A DNA stretch of 64,000 nt from an uncultured Ruminococcus sp. GTDB lineage: Bacteria; Bacillota; Clostridia; Oscillospirales; Ruminococcaceae. The notes under the pieces were generated by a model. It had not been told where the DNA came from. It worked only from the letters and a program-made list of their open reading frames with translations, and made no database searches. The stretch's first letter is position 1. Every line of letters starts with the position of its first letter. Where the stretch lies: positions 1 to 64,000 of the forward strand of contig ONMB01000017.1 in assembly GCA_900318825.1 (NCBI GenBank). The letters are read 5' to 3'. Position numbers and translations under genes: made by a program. Below are positions 43,727 to 53,004 of the stretch, one piece after another.

Positions 43727-45652
43727 ATGCTTGCAAGCCTTACGAACATAAACAAATTCTATAACGGAAATCAGGTGCTCAACAACGTTTCCCTGACTAT
43801 CGACGAAGCTGACAAAATAGGGCTCGTCGGAAACAACGGCTGCGGTAAGTCCACCCTGCTGAAGATCCTCACAGGCTCGGTCGAACCCGACCGCTTCACC
43901 GAAAAGGACGGTATCATTTCTCTCGCCGCAAAGACTACTATCGGCTACCTCGAACAGATGGGCGGTCTCGACTCCGAGAGCACCGTCATCGAGGAGATGC
44001 GCAAGGTCTTTGAACCTATCCACCGTGCTATCGACCGTCTGCGTGAGATCGAGATAGAGATAGAAATGGGCGACAACTCCGCTGCCGACGAGTATCAGCA
44101 GCTCTCCTCGTGGGTGGAAGCCAATGACGGCTACAACACCGACGTTAAAATACGCACTATCCTAAATGGTATGGGCTTCACCGAAAATGAGCTCAACCGC
44201 ACTGTTTCCGGCTTCAGCGGCGGAGAAAAGACCCGTCTCTGCATATCAAAGCTGCTCCTTGAGGAACCCAACCTCCTCATTCTCGATGAGCCCACCAACC
44301 ACCTTGATTTCAAGACCATAATGTGGCTCGAGGACTACCTCCGCACTTACCGCGGCGCTGTCCTCATCGTTTCACACGACAGATATTTCCTCGACCGCCT
44401 ATGCACCTCTATCTGCGAGATCGAACGCGGCACTCTCACACGCTACCGCGGCAATTACTCAGCATTTGTCAGACTGCGCGAGGAAAACGATGCTCGCCGC
44501 GAAAAGGAATACGAGCTCCAGCAGAAGCAGATCGCCAAAATGGAGGACTATGTTGCAAGGAACCTCGTCCGCGCTTCAACAACGAAAATGGCTCAGAGCC
44601 GCCGCCGTCAGCTCGAAAAGATAGAGCGTATCGAGAAGCCCTTCCACGATACAAAGTCTGCAAAGATACACTTCACCTATGCTGCCGAACCGCCGATAGA
44701 CGTCCTCAAGGTCAACAACATTGACATTTCCGTCGGCGAAGGCACAAAACGCAAGACCTTGCTCAGCAACGTCAGCTTTGAAGTCCGCCGCGGCGAAAAG
44801 GTCGGCATCATCGGTGACAACGGCATTGGCAAATCCACGCTCCTGCGCATTATCCAGGAACAGCTCCCCCACTCCGGTACTGTCCGCTGGAATTCCAATA
44901 TCAAGATCTCTTACTTTGAACAGGAAAGCACTCAGCTAAACCGCGAGCTCACAGTTATGGAGGAGCTCCACAGCCGCTATCCTTCACTCTCCGACCTCGA
45001 AGTCCGCAATCTGCTCGCTCAGGTCAGACTCGTCGGCGAGAACGTTTTCAAGGAGACCGGCGTTATCAGCGGCGGTGAACGTGCAAAGCTCTGCTTCGCC
45101 ATTATGATGCAGGAACACGGCAACGTCCTCATTCTCGACGAGCCTACCAACCACCTCGATCTCTCCTCAAAGGAGGCTATCGAAGAAGCTCTCGAGGAGT
45201 ACACCGGTACAATAATCTTCGTTTCCCACGACCGTTATCTGCTCAGCAAGATCGCCGACCGTCTCATCGAACTCACAGCAGACGGTTACCGCTGTCACAA
45301 CTACGGTTTCAGCAAGTACCTCGACGTTCTCCGTGAGGAACAGGCTGAGGAAAAGCGTATCGCTGACGCTGAAAAGCAGCAGAAGGCTTATGAAGCTGCA
45401 AAGGAAAAGACCGGCAAGGCTTACCGCAGCAAACAGCAGAGAAGTGCCGACGCTGCCCGTAAAAACGAGATGCGCCGCATCGAAAAGGAGATCGACGACC
45501 TTCAGGTTCAGATCGACGCTCTCACCGAGGAGATCTCCAAAGAGGAAGTTTACAGCGACTACGAGCTGATGAACCAGAAATGCTCAGAAATAGACCAGCT
45601 AAAACAAAAGATCGACGAGGATCTCGAACTCCTCATCGAACTCGACAGCTGA
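43727..45652 (+). CDS. ABC-F family ATPase (ribosome-associated)
   Basis: 641 aa with two ABC ATPase domains and no membrane segment. Walker A motifs: GNNGCGKST (36-44) and GDNGIGKST (about 363); signatures FSGGEKTR and ISGGERAKL; both DEPTNHLD Walker B motifs. A linker (P-site tRNA-interacting region) and a C-terminal coiled coil (about 545-640) complete it. Closest in layout to YdiF/Uup-type EttA relatives. Antibiotic resistance function cannot be inferred. Confidence 0.92.
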   Translation: MLASLTNINKFYNGNQVLNNVSLTIDEADKIGLVGNNGCGKSTLLKILTGSVEPDRFTEKDGIISLAAKTTIGYLEQMGGLDSESTVIEEMRKVFEPIHRAIDRLREIEIEIEMGDNSAADEYQQLSSWVEANDGYNTDVKIRTILNGMGFTENELNRTVSGFSGGEKTRLCISKLLLEEPNLLILDEPTNHLDFKTIMWLEDYLRTYRGAVLIVSHDRYFLDRLCTSICEIERGTLTRYRGNYSAFVRLREENDARREKEYELQQKQIAKMEDYVARNLVRASTTKMAQSRRRQLEKIERIEKPFHDTKSAKIHFTYAAEPPIDVLKVNNIDISVGEGTKRKTLLSNVSFEVRRGEKVGIIGDNGIGKSTLLRIIQEQLPHSGTVRWNSNIKISYFEQESTQLNRELTVMEELHSRYPSLSDLEVRNLLAQVRLVGENVFKETGVISGGERAKLCFAIMMQEHGNVLILDEPTNHLDLSSKEAIEEALEEYTGTIIFVSHDRYLLSKIADRLIELTADGYRCHNYGFSKYLDVLREEQAEEKRIADAEKQQKAYEAAKEKTGKAYRSKQQRSADAARKNEMRRIEKEIDDLQVQIDALTEEISKEEVYSDYELMNQKCSEIDQLKQKIDEDLELLIELDS

Positions 45653-45653
45653 A

Positions 45654-45680
45654 AAAAGCTCCGGTAAAAACCGGAGCTTT
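45654..45680. terminator. Bidirectional terminator
   Basis: AAAAGCTCCGG / CCGGAGCTTT, 6-nt loop, T-rich both ways; between the ABC-F and dockerin genes, which converge. Confidence 0.87.
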
Positions 45681-45687
45681 TATTTGT

Positions 45688-47430
45688 TTATCTTGCAAGG
45701 AAAACAAGCCTCTTCAAGAGTATAACATCAAAAACATTTACTCTGCCGTCGCCGGTCACATCGCAAGACATATCGTATTCACCTCTTCCGAGTACGACTC
45801 TCACGCAGCTGATAACATCTGCGATGCTCACCTCGCCGTCACAGTTCACATCACCCTCCATGTACTCCCAGCTAAAAGTTGTAGGCTCGGTAGTAACTTC
45901 GGTTTGCGTTGTGTTCTCGGTAACCGTTGTGGTGAGCTCTGTTGTAGTCTCGGGAACCGTCGTAGTGAGCTCTGTCGTAGTCTCGGAAACCGTCGTAGTG
46001 AGCTCTGTCGTAGTCTCGGGAACTGTCGTTGTGAGCTCTGTCGTAGTCTCGGGAACTGTCGTTGTGAGCTCTGTTGTAGTCTCGGGAACTGTCGTTGTGA
46101 GCTCTGTTGTAGGCTCAGGCTCAGTAGTTGTAGCCTCTGTTGTAGTCGTTGTGGTAGTCTCTTCTGTTGTGGTCGTTGTTGTGCTCGTAGTAGTCTCTTC
46201 AGTAGTTGTTGTCTCAGCAATTGTAGTTGTTACATAATATGAAAGAGGATCGAAATCATTCTCAGAAAGCGTCGGGTACTGGAGGTAGGTTATACCGTAA
46301 TCCGGATCGGGATAGTGCTTTACGTTATTCTTGGAGCCCTTGAGGAAATACTTGTAATAAACCTCTCTGCCGTTTACGCCGTCACAGTCGTCCCATGTAA
46401 CATCAACGCTGTACCAGTTGCCGTCCTCCATCTGGACGTAATTCCACATATGACCAGCTTGTGTATCCTCGTCAAAGTTTCCGAAAACGCATACACACGG
46501 TATGTCAAGACGGTCACAGATGAGCTTGAAGGCTTCTGCGTAGCCCTCACAGACTACCGGAGGAGTTACTATTGCTCCGATAGGTGTGGACATGAAAGGC
46601 GACTCAAAGTCATTGTCATAGCTGGTATAATAGGATATCTCATCGTGAATCTGCTTGAGCATATCGTAGCGTGTTCCCTGCTCGGGGAGCATACGTTCAA
46701 CAGCCTGTTCGAGCTGTTCACGGTAGTTGTTGATATTGTCAAGAGCATAATTGGTATCGCTATTCAGCGAACCGAACGCTTCATAACAGTCATAATTAAT
46801 GGTAACTGAGTTTACAGTAAGAGAGTATTTTTTATGTCCCTGCATAACTTCCCAATAATTATTGGAAACTAACTTAGCATTCTTGAGACCAAGTGATATC
46901 TTGGAAGGATCTATCCAGAAAAGCTCAGGTATATCAAGCATAGCGGAGTCCATACCCGGTTTGCATTCAGCCCATAGCAAGTCGAACAATTCATTCTGTT
47001 CATCGTCAGAAATGCTTCTGCTGCTTACTTCAACACTGACGGTAGAATCAAGTGCGATGCCGAAAGAGCCTATACCTTCATCACTGACAGCAGTCGGAGC
47101 GATGAGTTCTGAAAACTTGTTGTAGACCTTTTCGTTTGTACCGGTCAGGAAGTCGCCGTAGCGGTATGCACCGATGTTGTTGTTGACAAGTACATCAGGT
47201 CTCTTAGGCATAAGAGATGACAGGTCGATAGCCTCGTCATAGCTCATAGTAAGCTCGTCCACATCACCTGTTCCATTGCTGCCGTTAATGAGTTCCGAAA
47301 CCGCTTCGCTCAGAGTTCCCCCATCTGAAGCAACAGTTACTTCGGAAGCCGCAGCTGTAAAGGCAAACTCACCCGCACCAAGAGTTACCGTAAACACACA
47401 AGATAAAAATAATGAGAATACTTTTTTCAT
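45688..47430 (-). CDS. Secreted transglutaminase-like protein with C-terminal type I dockerin
   Basis: 580 aa. Signal peptide 1-29 (start 47430 after GGAGGAA). The transglutaminase-like core has Cys in VVCEGYAEAFKLICDRL, His in AGHMWNYVQ and Asp in YSVDVTWDD. A Thr-rich linker with 11-residue repeats (VPETTTELTTT) follows. The last ~55 residues are a type I dockerin with two calcium loops (GDVNCDGEVSIADVISCVRV and CDVTGDGRVNVFDVILLKRL). The protein should dock on a cohesin-bearing scaffoldin, so a cellulosome-like system is expected elsewhere in the genome. The core may be a protease or cross-linker; the target is unknown. Confidence 0.92.
   Translation of the reverse strand: MKKVFSLFLSCVFTVTLGAGEFAFTAAASEVTVASDGGTLSEAVSELINGSNGTGDVDELTMSYDEAIDLSSLMPKRPDVLVNNNIGAYRYGDFLTGTNEKVYNKFSELIAPTAVSDEGIGSFGIALDSTVSVEVSSRSISDDEQNELFDLLWAECKPGMDSAMLDIPELFWIDPSKISLGLKNAKLVSNNYWEVMQGHKKYSLTVNSVTINYDCYEAFGSLNSDTNYALDNINNYREQLEQAVERMLPEQGTRYDMLKQIHDEISYYTSYDNDFESPFMSTPIGAIVTPPVVCEGYAEAFKLICDRLDIPCVCVFGNFDEDTQAGHMWNYVQMEDGNWYSVDVTWDDCDGVNGREVYYKYFLKGSKNNVKHYPDPDYGITYLQYPTLSENDFDPLSYYVTTTIAETTTTEETTTSTTTTTTEETTTTTTTEATTTEPEPTTELTTTVPETTTELTTTVPETTTELTTTVPETTTELTTTVSETTTELTTTVPETTTELTTTVTENTTQTEVTTEPTTFSWEYMEGDVNCDGEVSIADVISCVRVVLGRGEYDMSCDVTGDGRVNVFDVILLKRLVFLAR
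45920..46115 (-). repeat. 33-bp tandem repeats in the dockerin protein linker
   Basis: Six GAGCTC sites spaced exactly 33 bp apart (45934, 45967, 46000, 46033, 46066, 46099) mark the units, which encode VPETTTELTTT with one Pro-to-Ser change. Copies are near-identical, so copy number is likely variable. Confidence 0.93.
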
Positions 47431-47529
47431 AACGATTCCTCCGTTTCCAAAACAATATTCCCTATCCCCTGATATATATCTATATTCGGTATTCATATAC
47501 CTTGATGTACTTCCCCGTACTATAAATAT

Positions 47530-47558
47530 ATTATAACAAGTTATACTGTATTTGTCAA
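47530..47558 (-). promoter_or_regulatory. Sigma-A promoter of the dockerin protein gene
   Basis: TTGACA (47553-47558), 17 bp, TATAAT (47530-47535) on the minus strand; leader about 95 nt. Confidence 0.87.
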
Positions 47559-47706
47559 GAACTATGGATAACTTTTGTCATTAATCCACAATGAGCAGCA
47601 GCTTTTTCAGGTGCTTTTGACAAGACATAATCCGGTATATAGGCATATAATGCCGAAAACACCAAAAAACAGGCTTTTTCCTGCCTGATATTTGTTATAT
47701 TGTCAC
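47559..47706. other. Divergent intergenic region
   Basis: Between the two divergent promoters there is about 150 bp with no gene; GCTTTTTCAGGTGC and ATAATGCCGAAAA stretches show no strong dyad. Nothing assigned. Confidence 0.4.
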
Positions 47707-47735
47707 TTGCAAAACTCGTTCCGCTATGCTATACT
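47707..47735 (+). promoter_or_regulatory. Sigma-A promoter of the aminotransferase gene
   Basis: TTGCAA (47707-47712), 17 bp, TATACT (47730-47735) with TG extension. Confidence 0.75.
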
Positions 47736-47803
47736 TTTATTTGGCAAAAATTTGTCATAGTTTATTGATATTATTCTGAAAGTTTGAAAGGTGAGGTACC
47801 TAA

Positions 47804-49081
47804 ATGAATTTGTCTCAGATGAACAAGGAGCAGCTCATCAGCTTCAAGAACGAAACCGAAGCTCTCTACAACGATTTCAAGGCGCAAGGTCTATGTCTTA
47901 ATATGTCAAGAGGCAACCCCTGCAAGGAACAGCTCGACCTCAGCGTTGATATGCTCAAGGTCTTTGATGACGGAGAGTTTATCACAAAGAGCGGCATAGA
48001 TGTACGCAACTACGGAACCCTCGACGGCATTCCCGAAGCTAAGGAGTTCTTCTCTGAGATGATAGGCGTTGATACTGATGAGATCATCATCTTCGGCAAT
48101 TCAAGCCTCAACGCTATGTACTTCTCCATTCAGCTTGCTTATAATAAGGGCTTCAACGGCTGCAAACCGTGGTCTGCATACGATAAGGTGAAGTTCCTCT
48201 GTCCCGTTCCCGGCTACGACAGACACTTTAAGGTAACTGAGTTCTTCGGCGTGGAAATGATAAACGTTCCCATGACTTCCACAGGTCCTGATATGGATAT
48301 GGTCGAGAAGCTCGTTTCCGAGGACGAAACTATCAAGGGTATTTGGTGCGTTCCGCAGTATTCTAATCCCGAGGGAGTCTGTTACAGTGACGAGACTGTA
48401 AAGCGCTTTGCAGCTCTCAAGCCTGCCGCTAAGGACTTCCGCATCTTCTGGGACAACGCTTACTGTATCCACCACCTCACCGACTCCCCCAAGCCCATTC
48501 TCAATATCCTCGATGAAGCAAAGAAGGCTGGCAACGAGAACATCGTTTACATTTTCGGTTCTACTTCAAAGGTAACATTCCCCGGTGCAGGCGTTGCAGT
48601 AATGGGTTCGAGCCGTGCAAACATCGAAGAGCTCAAGAAGGCTCTCGGCATCAGCATCATCGGCTACGATAAGATGAACCAGCTCCGTCACATAAAATTC
48701 TTTGGTACATTCAAAAATATGTGCGAGCATATGAAAAAGCATATGGCAATAATTGCTCCTAAGTTCCAGATAGTATGCAATTCTCTCGAAAAAGAGATCG
48801 CTCCTCTCGGTATCGGCAGCTGGACTGAACCCAAGGGCGGTTACTTCATCTCGTTCAATGCTCTACCCGGCTGTGCAAAGAGAATAGTGCAGCTCTGTGC
48901 AGAAGCCGGTGTTACGCTCACAGGTGCAGGTGCTACCTTCCCCTACGGCGTTGATCCCGAGGACAAGAATATCCGTCTTGCACCTACTTTCCCGCCTGTT
49001 GAGGACCTCAAAAAGGCCGCTTACCTCTTTACTGTCTGCGTAAAGCTCGCAAGCGCTGAGAAGCTCCTCTCTGAGATGTAA
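47804..49081 (+). CDS. Aspartate aminotransferase-like PLP enzyme (PF12897 type)
   Basis: 425-aa fold-type I aminotransferase. LNMSRGNPCKEQLDLS at 33-48, DVRNYGTLDGIPEAKEFF, GNSSLNAMYF, the VPQYSNPEGVCYSDE substrate loop, DNAYCIHHL (PLP Asp) and the PLP lysine in FGSTSKVTFPGAG. This subgroup makes aspartate/oxaloacetate transamination in several bacteria; specificity is inferred. Single-gene unit with its own promoter and terminator. Confidence 0.88.
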   Translation: MNLSQMNKEQLISFKNETEALYNDFKAQGLCLNMSRGNPCKEQLDLSVDMLKVFDDGEFITKSGIDVRNYGTLDGIPEAKEFFSEMIGVDTDEIIIFGNSSLNAMYFSIQLAYNKGFNGCKPWSAYDKVKFLCPVPGYDRHFKVTEFFGVEMINVPMTSTGPDMDMVEKLVSEDETIKGIWCVPQYSNPEGVCYSDETVKRFAALKPAAKDFRIFWDNAYCIHHLTDSPKPILNILDEAKKAGNENIVYIFGSTSKVTFPGAGVAVMGSSRANIEELKKALGISIIGYDKMNQLRHIKFFGTFKNMCEHMKKHMAIIAPKFQIVCNSLEKEIAPLGIGSWTEPKGGYFISFNALPGCAKRIVQLCAEAGVTLTGAGATFPYGVDPEDKNIRLAPTFPPVEDLKKAAYLFTVCVKLASAEKLLSEM

Positions 49082-49097
49082 TATAATTAAGTATATA

Positions 49098-49117
49098 AGA
49101 GGACGTCCGCGTCCTCT
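49098..49117 (+). terminator. Aminotransferase gene terminator
   Basis: AGAGGACG / CGTCCTCT, loop TCCG, then five T. Confidence 0.87.
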
Positions 49118-49311
49118 TTTTGTATATGCCAGCCTTACAAAACTGACACTCATTTTCACACTGCTGTCATAAATGTGAAAAATCTTACACAGAACATTTC
49201 GCAAAACTTAACATTCATTGCAAATTTATTTCACATAGCACGGGTATACTATAACCATAGTCTGAAAGACAGCTTCAGAAAAAAAATACTACGAAAAGGA
49301 TCGTGAATATT

Positions 49312-50712
49312 ATGATGAACAATTACACACCCAATGATTTCAATAGTGAGAACGAGACAAATGTAAGAGAGTTCACTACGGATTCCAATATCAATAATAA
49401 AAAGAGCAAGAAGCGCATCGCCGCTCTTATGACTGCAAACCTTATGGCTATGGCTTTAGTATCTGCCGGAACAGTCGGTATATACCGCGCCGTTGACAAA
49501 AAAGACTCCGAAACCAAGATAATCACAGAATATGTTGACAAGACCACTTCCACAACCGCAGCAGCTTCTCCTATGGGACTTATCGACATGGCTGCCGCAG
49601 AGGAATCAGGCGGTCTCACAACAGAGAGCGTAGTTCAGAAGCTCCTCCCCTCCGTTGTAGGCATCAAGTCTGAATTCGAGGTAGCAGCTCATCAGAGCAT
49701 AGAGGATTTCTTCGGATTTGGCTTCGGATACGGCGGTCAGCAGGAACAGCAGCCCTCAACTCAGACTGCAACAGCTACCGGTACAGGCGTCATCATATCT
49801 GAGGAAGGCTACGTTGTTACAAACGCTCACGTTATCTACGACAGCGAGCACAGCGCCGGTCTTTCCAAGAAGATCTCAGTTATCCTCAACGACGACTCAA
49901 GTCACGAGGCTAAGGTCATCGGATATGACACAAGCAGCGACCTTGCAGTCCTCAAGATAGAGGCTGAAGACCTCACAGCTGCCGAATTCGGCGACAGCGA
50001 CGCTCTCCAGCTCGGCGAGTCAGTTATCGCTATCGGCAATCCTCTCGGCTTCAAGAATACCGTTACCACAGGCGTTGTTTCAGGCAAGGACAGAAACGTT
50101 TCCGTAAACGACGAGTCACTCAGTCTCCTCCAGACCGACGCCGCTATCAACTCAGGCAACTCCGGTGGTCCTCTCCTCAACAAGTACGGCAAGGTCATAG
50201 GTATCAACTCCTCCAAGATGTCCTCCTCATACTCTGAGGCTTCAATAGATAATATCGGCTTCGCTATTCCCTCCAACGACGTTGCAAGGATAGTAAAGGA
50301 CCTCATCGACAACGGTCACATCACAAACAAGTGCAAGCTCGGCATAAGCTGCCGTGACGTTGACGAGTCAATGGCAAATGCTTACAATCTCCCCGTCGGC
50401 GTATACGTTATCAAGGTAAACGAGGACAGTGCTGCTGAGAAAGCAGGTCTGTGCTACGGTGACATCATCACAGCAGTTGACGGCGTTGAGGTAAAGAGCG
50501 TCGCTCAGCTCAACAACCATAAGAACAAGCACGAACCCGGTGACACTATCGAGCTCACTATCACAAGAAGCGGCAAGGAGCAGAAGGTAAAGCTCGTGCT
50601 CGACGAAGCTGACGACGAAGAAGCCTCGACCGAAGAAGCTACTGAAGAAGAGGAAGAAACAACTGAAGCATCTACTGCAAAGAGAAGACCTTCTTCACCT
50701 TTCTTCAACTAA
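49312..50712 (+). CDS. HtrA-like serine protease with PDZ domain
   Basis: 466 aa from ATG 49312 (AAAAGGA upstream). A cytoplasmic N-terminus is followed by one membrane helix (about 40-60), the S1C protease with triad His in TNAHVIYD, Asp in SSDLAVLKIE and Ser in INSGNSGGPLLN, one PDZ domain (about 345-435) and a Glu/Thr-rich tail ending SSPFFN. Envelope quality-control protease in the HtrA/DegP class. Confidence 0.94.
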   Translation: MMNNYTPNDFNSENETNVREFTTDSNINNKKSKKRIAALMTANLMAMALVSAGTVGIYRAVDKKDSETKIITEYVDKTTSTTAAASPMGLIDMAAAEESGGLTTESVVQKLLPSVVGIKSEFEVAAHQSIEDFFGFGFGYGGQQEQQPSTQTATATGTGVIISEEGYVVTNAHVIYDSEHSAGLSKKISVILNDDSSHEAKVIGYDTSSDLAVLKIEAEDLTAAEFGDSDALQLGESVIAIGNPLGFKNTVTTGVVSGKDRNVSVNDESLSLLQTDAAINSGNSGGPLLNKYGKVIGINSSKMSSSYSEASIDNIGFAIPSNDVARIVKDLIDNGHITNKCKLGISCRDVDESMANAYNLPVGVYVIKVNEDSAAEKAGLCYGDIITAVDGVEVKSVAQLNNHKNKHEPGDTIELTITRSGKEQKVKLVLDEADDEEASTEEATEEEEETTEASTAKRRPSSPFFN

Positions 50713-50774
50713 GCTCCCACTATAAAATGTATTCCCACCTTTAATTGTAAGTAATATTTCCTTTTCCTCTCAGA

Positions 50775-50795
50775 CGGCAGCCTTTTTGGCTGCCG
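50775..50795 (+). terminator. htrA terminator
   Basis: CGGCAGCC / GGCTGCCG, 5-nt T loop, then a T-run. Confidence 0.87.
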
Positions 50796-50813
50796 CTTTT
50801 TTTGCCTTAACTC

Positions 50814-50842
50814 TTTACAAAACGACTCAAATGATGTATAAT
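50814..50842 (+). promoter_or_regulatory. Sigma-A promoter of thrH
   Basis: TTTACA (50814-50819), 17 bp, TATAAT (50837-50842). Confidence 0.82.
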
Positions 50843-50891
50843 GTTAAAAGTAAGACAATCTTACTCAATCTATTTCTGGAGGAATTATTTT

Positions 50892-51494
50892 ATGTATATC
50901 ACCTGTCTCGACCTTGAAGGCGTACTCGTACCCGAAATCTGGATCGCTTTTGCTGAAGCAAGCGGTATCCCCGAGCTCAAGAAAACTACCCGTGATGAGC
51001 CCGATTACGATAAGCTCATGAAGTGGCGTCTCGGTATCCTCAAGGAGCACGGTCTCGGTCTCAAAGAGATCCAGGACACTATCGCAAAGATAGATCCTAT
51101 GCCCGGCGCAAAGGAGTTCCTCGACGAGCTCCGCTCTATCTGTCAGGTGATAATCATCAGCGATACATTCTCTGAGTTTGCTGCTCCCCTTATGAAGAAG
51201 CTCGGCTGGCCGACCATCTTCTGCAACTCACTCGAAGTAGCTCCCAGCGGCGAGATCACAGGCTTCAAGATGCGCTGCGAGCAGTCCAAGCTCACTACCG
51301 TAAAGGCTCTCCAGTCTATCGGCTTCGAGACTATCGCAAGCGGCGACAGCTACAACGACCTCGCTATGATAAAGGCAAGCAAGGCTGGCTTCCTCTTCAA
51401 GAGCACCGACAAGATCAAGGCTGATAATCCCGAACTCCCCGCTTTTGAAACTTACGGCGAGCTTATGGCTGCCATAAAGAAGGCTATGGACTGA
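50892..51494 (+). CDS. thrH: ThrH-type phosphatase (phosphoserine phosphatase/homoserine phosphotransferase)
   Basis: 200-aa HAD hydrolase. The nucleophile motif is CLDLEGVLVPEIWIAFAE, the ThrH-specific DLEG variant of DxDxT; motif II Ser in IIISDTFSEF; motif III Lys near MRCEQSKL; motif IV GDSYNDLAMI. In Pseudomonas ThrH dephosphorylates phosphoserine and can transfer phosphate to homoserine. ATG 50892 follows GGAGGA; 17 upstream residues are rejected. TraB-like gene follows 37 nt later. Confidence 0.93.
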   Translation: MYITCLDLEGVLVPEIWIAFAEASGIPELKKTTRDEPDYDKLMKWRLGILKEHGLGLKEIQDTIAKIDPMPGAKEFLDELRSICQVIIISDTFSEFAAPLMKKLGWPTIFCNSLEVAPSGEITGFKMRCEQSKLTTVKALQSIGFETIASGDSYNDLAMIKASKAGFLFKSTDKIKADNPELPAFETYGELMAAIKKAMD

Positions 51495-51531
51495 TAAGCA
51501 GTCCTATTTCAATGATAAAGGATCTGGATAT

Positions 51532-52620
51532 ATGAAAATCAAAAGAACTGCCGCTCTGCTTTCAGCTCTTGTTCTCACCTGCTCCGCTGTATCCTGCGAA
51601 GAGTACGTTGAGTCGTCAGAGAGCAAAAAGAGCAAAGGCTTACTCCATTCCATTACCACGACCGAAGCAGTATCAGAAACTGAGACCGAGTCCGAAAGCA
51701 CCTCCGAAACCGAAAGCAATACCGAGGATAGCTCCGAACCGGCTTCCGTGAGCTCATTCATCACAGATACCACCCCGGAACCTGCTATGTGGAAGGTCAC
51801 CGATCCGGCTACCGGAAACCACCTGAACCTCCTCGGCACTATCCATATCGTGGATCTCAACGAGATAACTCTCCCCGACTATATCCTCGAAGCATATGAC
51901 GAATGTGAGGGAGTTGCAGTCGAGTATGATATGTCCGAGGTGACGTCCGATATGGCACAGATACAGGAGCTCGCTTCGTATCTGGTCTATACTGACGGCT
52001 CCAAGATAACCGACCACATCTCTCCCGAAGCCTACGCCAATGCAAAGAAGCTCCTCGAGGACGCAAACGTATACAATCCGATCTACGACAACTACAAGCC
52101 CGGTGCATGGCTGGACATTATCCAGACCGCTGCAAGCTCAAATGTCGAAGGTGTAAAAGCTGCCGGATTTGAGGGCTACTTTACGGATAAATGCAGAGCT
52201 GACGGCAAGGAAGTAGTGAACATCGAGTCGTTGAAGATACAGGCGGAGGCTCTTACCGCTTACAGCGACGACTACGCCGACTATCTCATAAAGAATTACA
52301 AGGTCGAGGACGTTGATCCGGAAACACAGAATGAACAGCTCAAGTTTATGTACGACAAGTGGTCAACTGGCGATATAGACTGCTTCGTTGAGCTCTTTAC
52401 GGACAACAGCGCTGTTCCCGACGACCTCAAGGACGATCAGGAGGATTTCAACAACAAGATGCTCTTCGACCGAAACAAGGGCATGGCGGAAAAGGCTTCC
52501 GAGTACCTCAAAGAAGGCAAACAATACTTCTTTATGGTAGGAAGTGCTCATTATGCCGGTGACAAGGGCGTCGATGACATTCTCAAGGACATGGGATACG
52601 AAGTTGAACGTGTAGCATGA
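51532..52620 (+). CDS. TraB/GumN family lipoprotein-like protein
   Basis: 362 aa. N-terminal signal with a probable lipid-attachment Cys22 (SAVSC), a Ser/Glu/Thr-rich linker (25-75), then a TraB/GumN domain: WKVTDPATGNHLNLLGTIHI (GxxH motif), a central EYDMSEV and the C-terminal MVGSAHYAGDKGVDDILKDMGY. Family members are proposed metalloprotease-like (Tiki fold); the Gln/Glu ligands are not obvious. Function unknown. Confidence 0.82.
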   Translation: MKIKRTAALLSALVLTCSAVSCEEYVESSESKKSKGLLHSITTTEAVSETETESESTSETESNTEDSSEPASVSSFITDTTPEPAMWKVTDPATGNHLNLLGTIHIVDLNEITLPDYILEAYDECEGVAVEYDMSEVTSDMAQIQELASYLVYTDGSKITDHISPEAYANAKKLLEDANVYNPIYDNYKPGAWLDIIQTAASSNVEGVKAAGFEGYFTDKCRADGKEVVNIESLKIQAEALTAYSDDYADYLIKNYKVEDVDPETQNEQLKFMYDKWSTGDIDCFVELFTDNSAVPDDLKDDQEDFNNKMLFDRNKGMAEKASEYLKEGKQYFFMVGSAHYAGDKGVDDILKDMGYEVERVA

Positions 52621-52630
52621 TCTTACATCA

Positions 52631-52652
52631 GGGGCGGATATTGATCCGTCCC
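52631..52652 (+). terminator. Terminator after the TraB-like gene
   Basis: GGGGCGGAT / ATCCGTCCC with one G-T pair, loop ATTG, then TTTATTTG. Confidence 0.8.
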
Positions 52653-52764
52653 TTTATTTGTCCCGTCAGAACAACAGCCCTGCACACGTTTTGCCGCAGA
52701 CCGCATATAATGGAATGTACCCTGTTCAGGCTGTACTGCACAGTTCCGGTCAGGGGGGATACAA

Positions 52765-53004
52765 TTGACAGTATGTATTGCGGAAATGCCCTCTTACACC
52801 TATGCGGTGAAAGGAAAAAAGCTGCTGAAAGCAAGAGGGTATCCCTGTGAAATAAAGAGAAATGAACGTCCCGGAAGCGGAGGCTGCGGATTTTCCCTCA
52901 TCATAAAGGAAAGATGTCCGGAAGCGCTTGAGATACTCAGATTATATGCCGTTCCCTACACCAACGTCCGCGGAGGAGGGACTGACGATGACGGTAAACT
53001 TTGA
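52765..53004 (+). CDS. DUF3343 protein, candidate sulfur/selenium carrier
   Basis: 79 aa. Single small domain: YAVKGKKLLKARGYPCEIKRNERPGSGGCGFSLIIKE, the DUF3343 pattern with the conserved GGCGF cysteine and a second Cys at 28. DUF3343 genes often neighbour cysteine desulfurases or selenium genes, as here (17-nt overlap with the next gene). Start TTG 52765 after GGGGGGA; an ATG at 52786 would remove seven residues. Confidence 0.78.
   Translation: MTVCIAEMPSYTYAVKGKKLLKARGYPCEIKRNERPGSGGCGFSLIIKERCPEALEILRLYAVPYTNVRGGGTDDDGKL

Noticed and set aside
45824-46237. Plus-strand frames and a CRISPR-like look of the 33-bp repeats
   Set aside because: The repeats are contiguous without spacers and code in frame for the Thr-rich linker on the minus strand.
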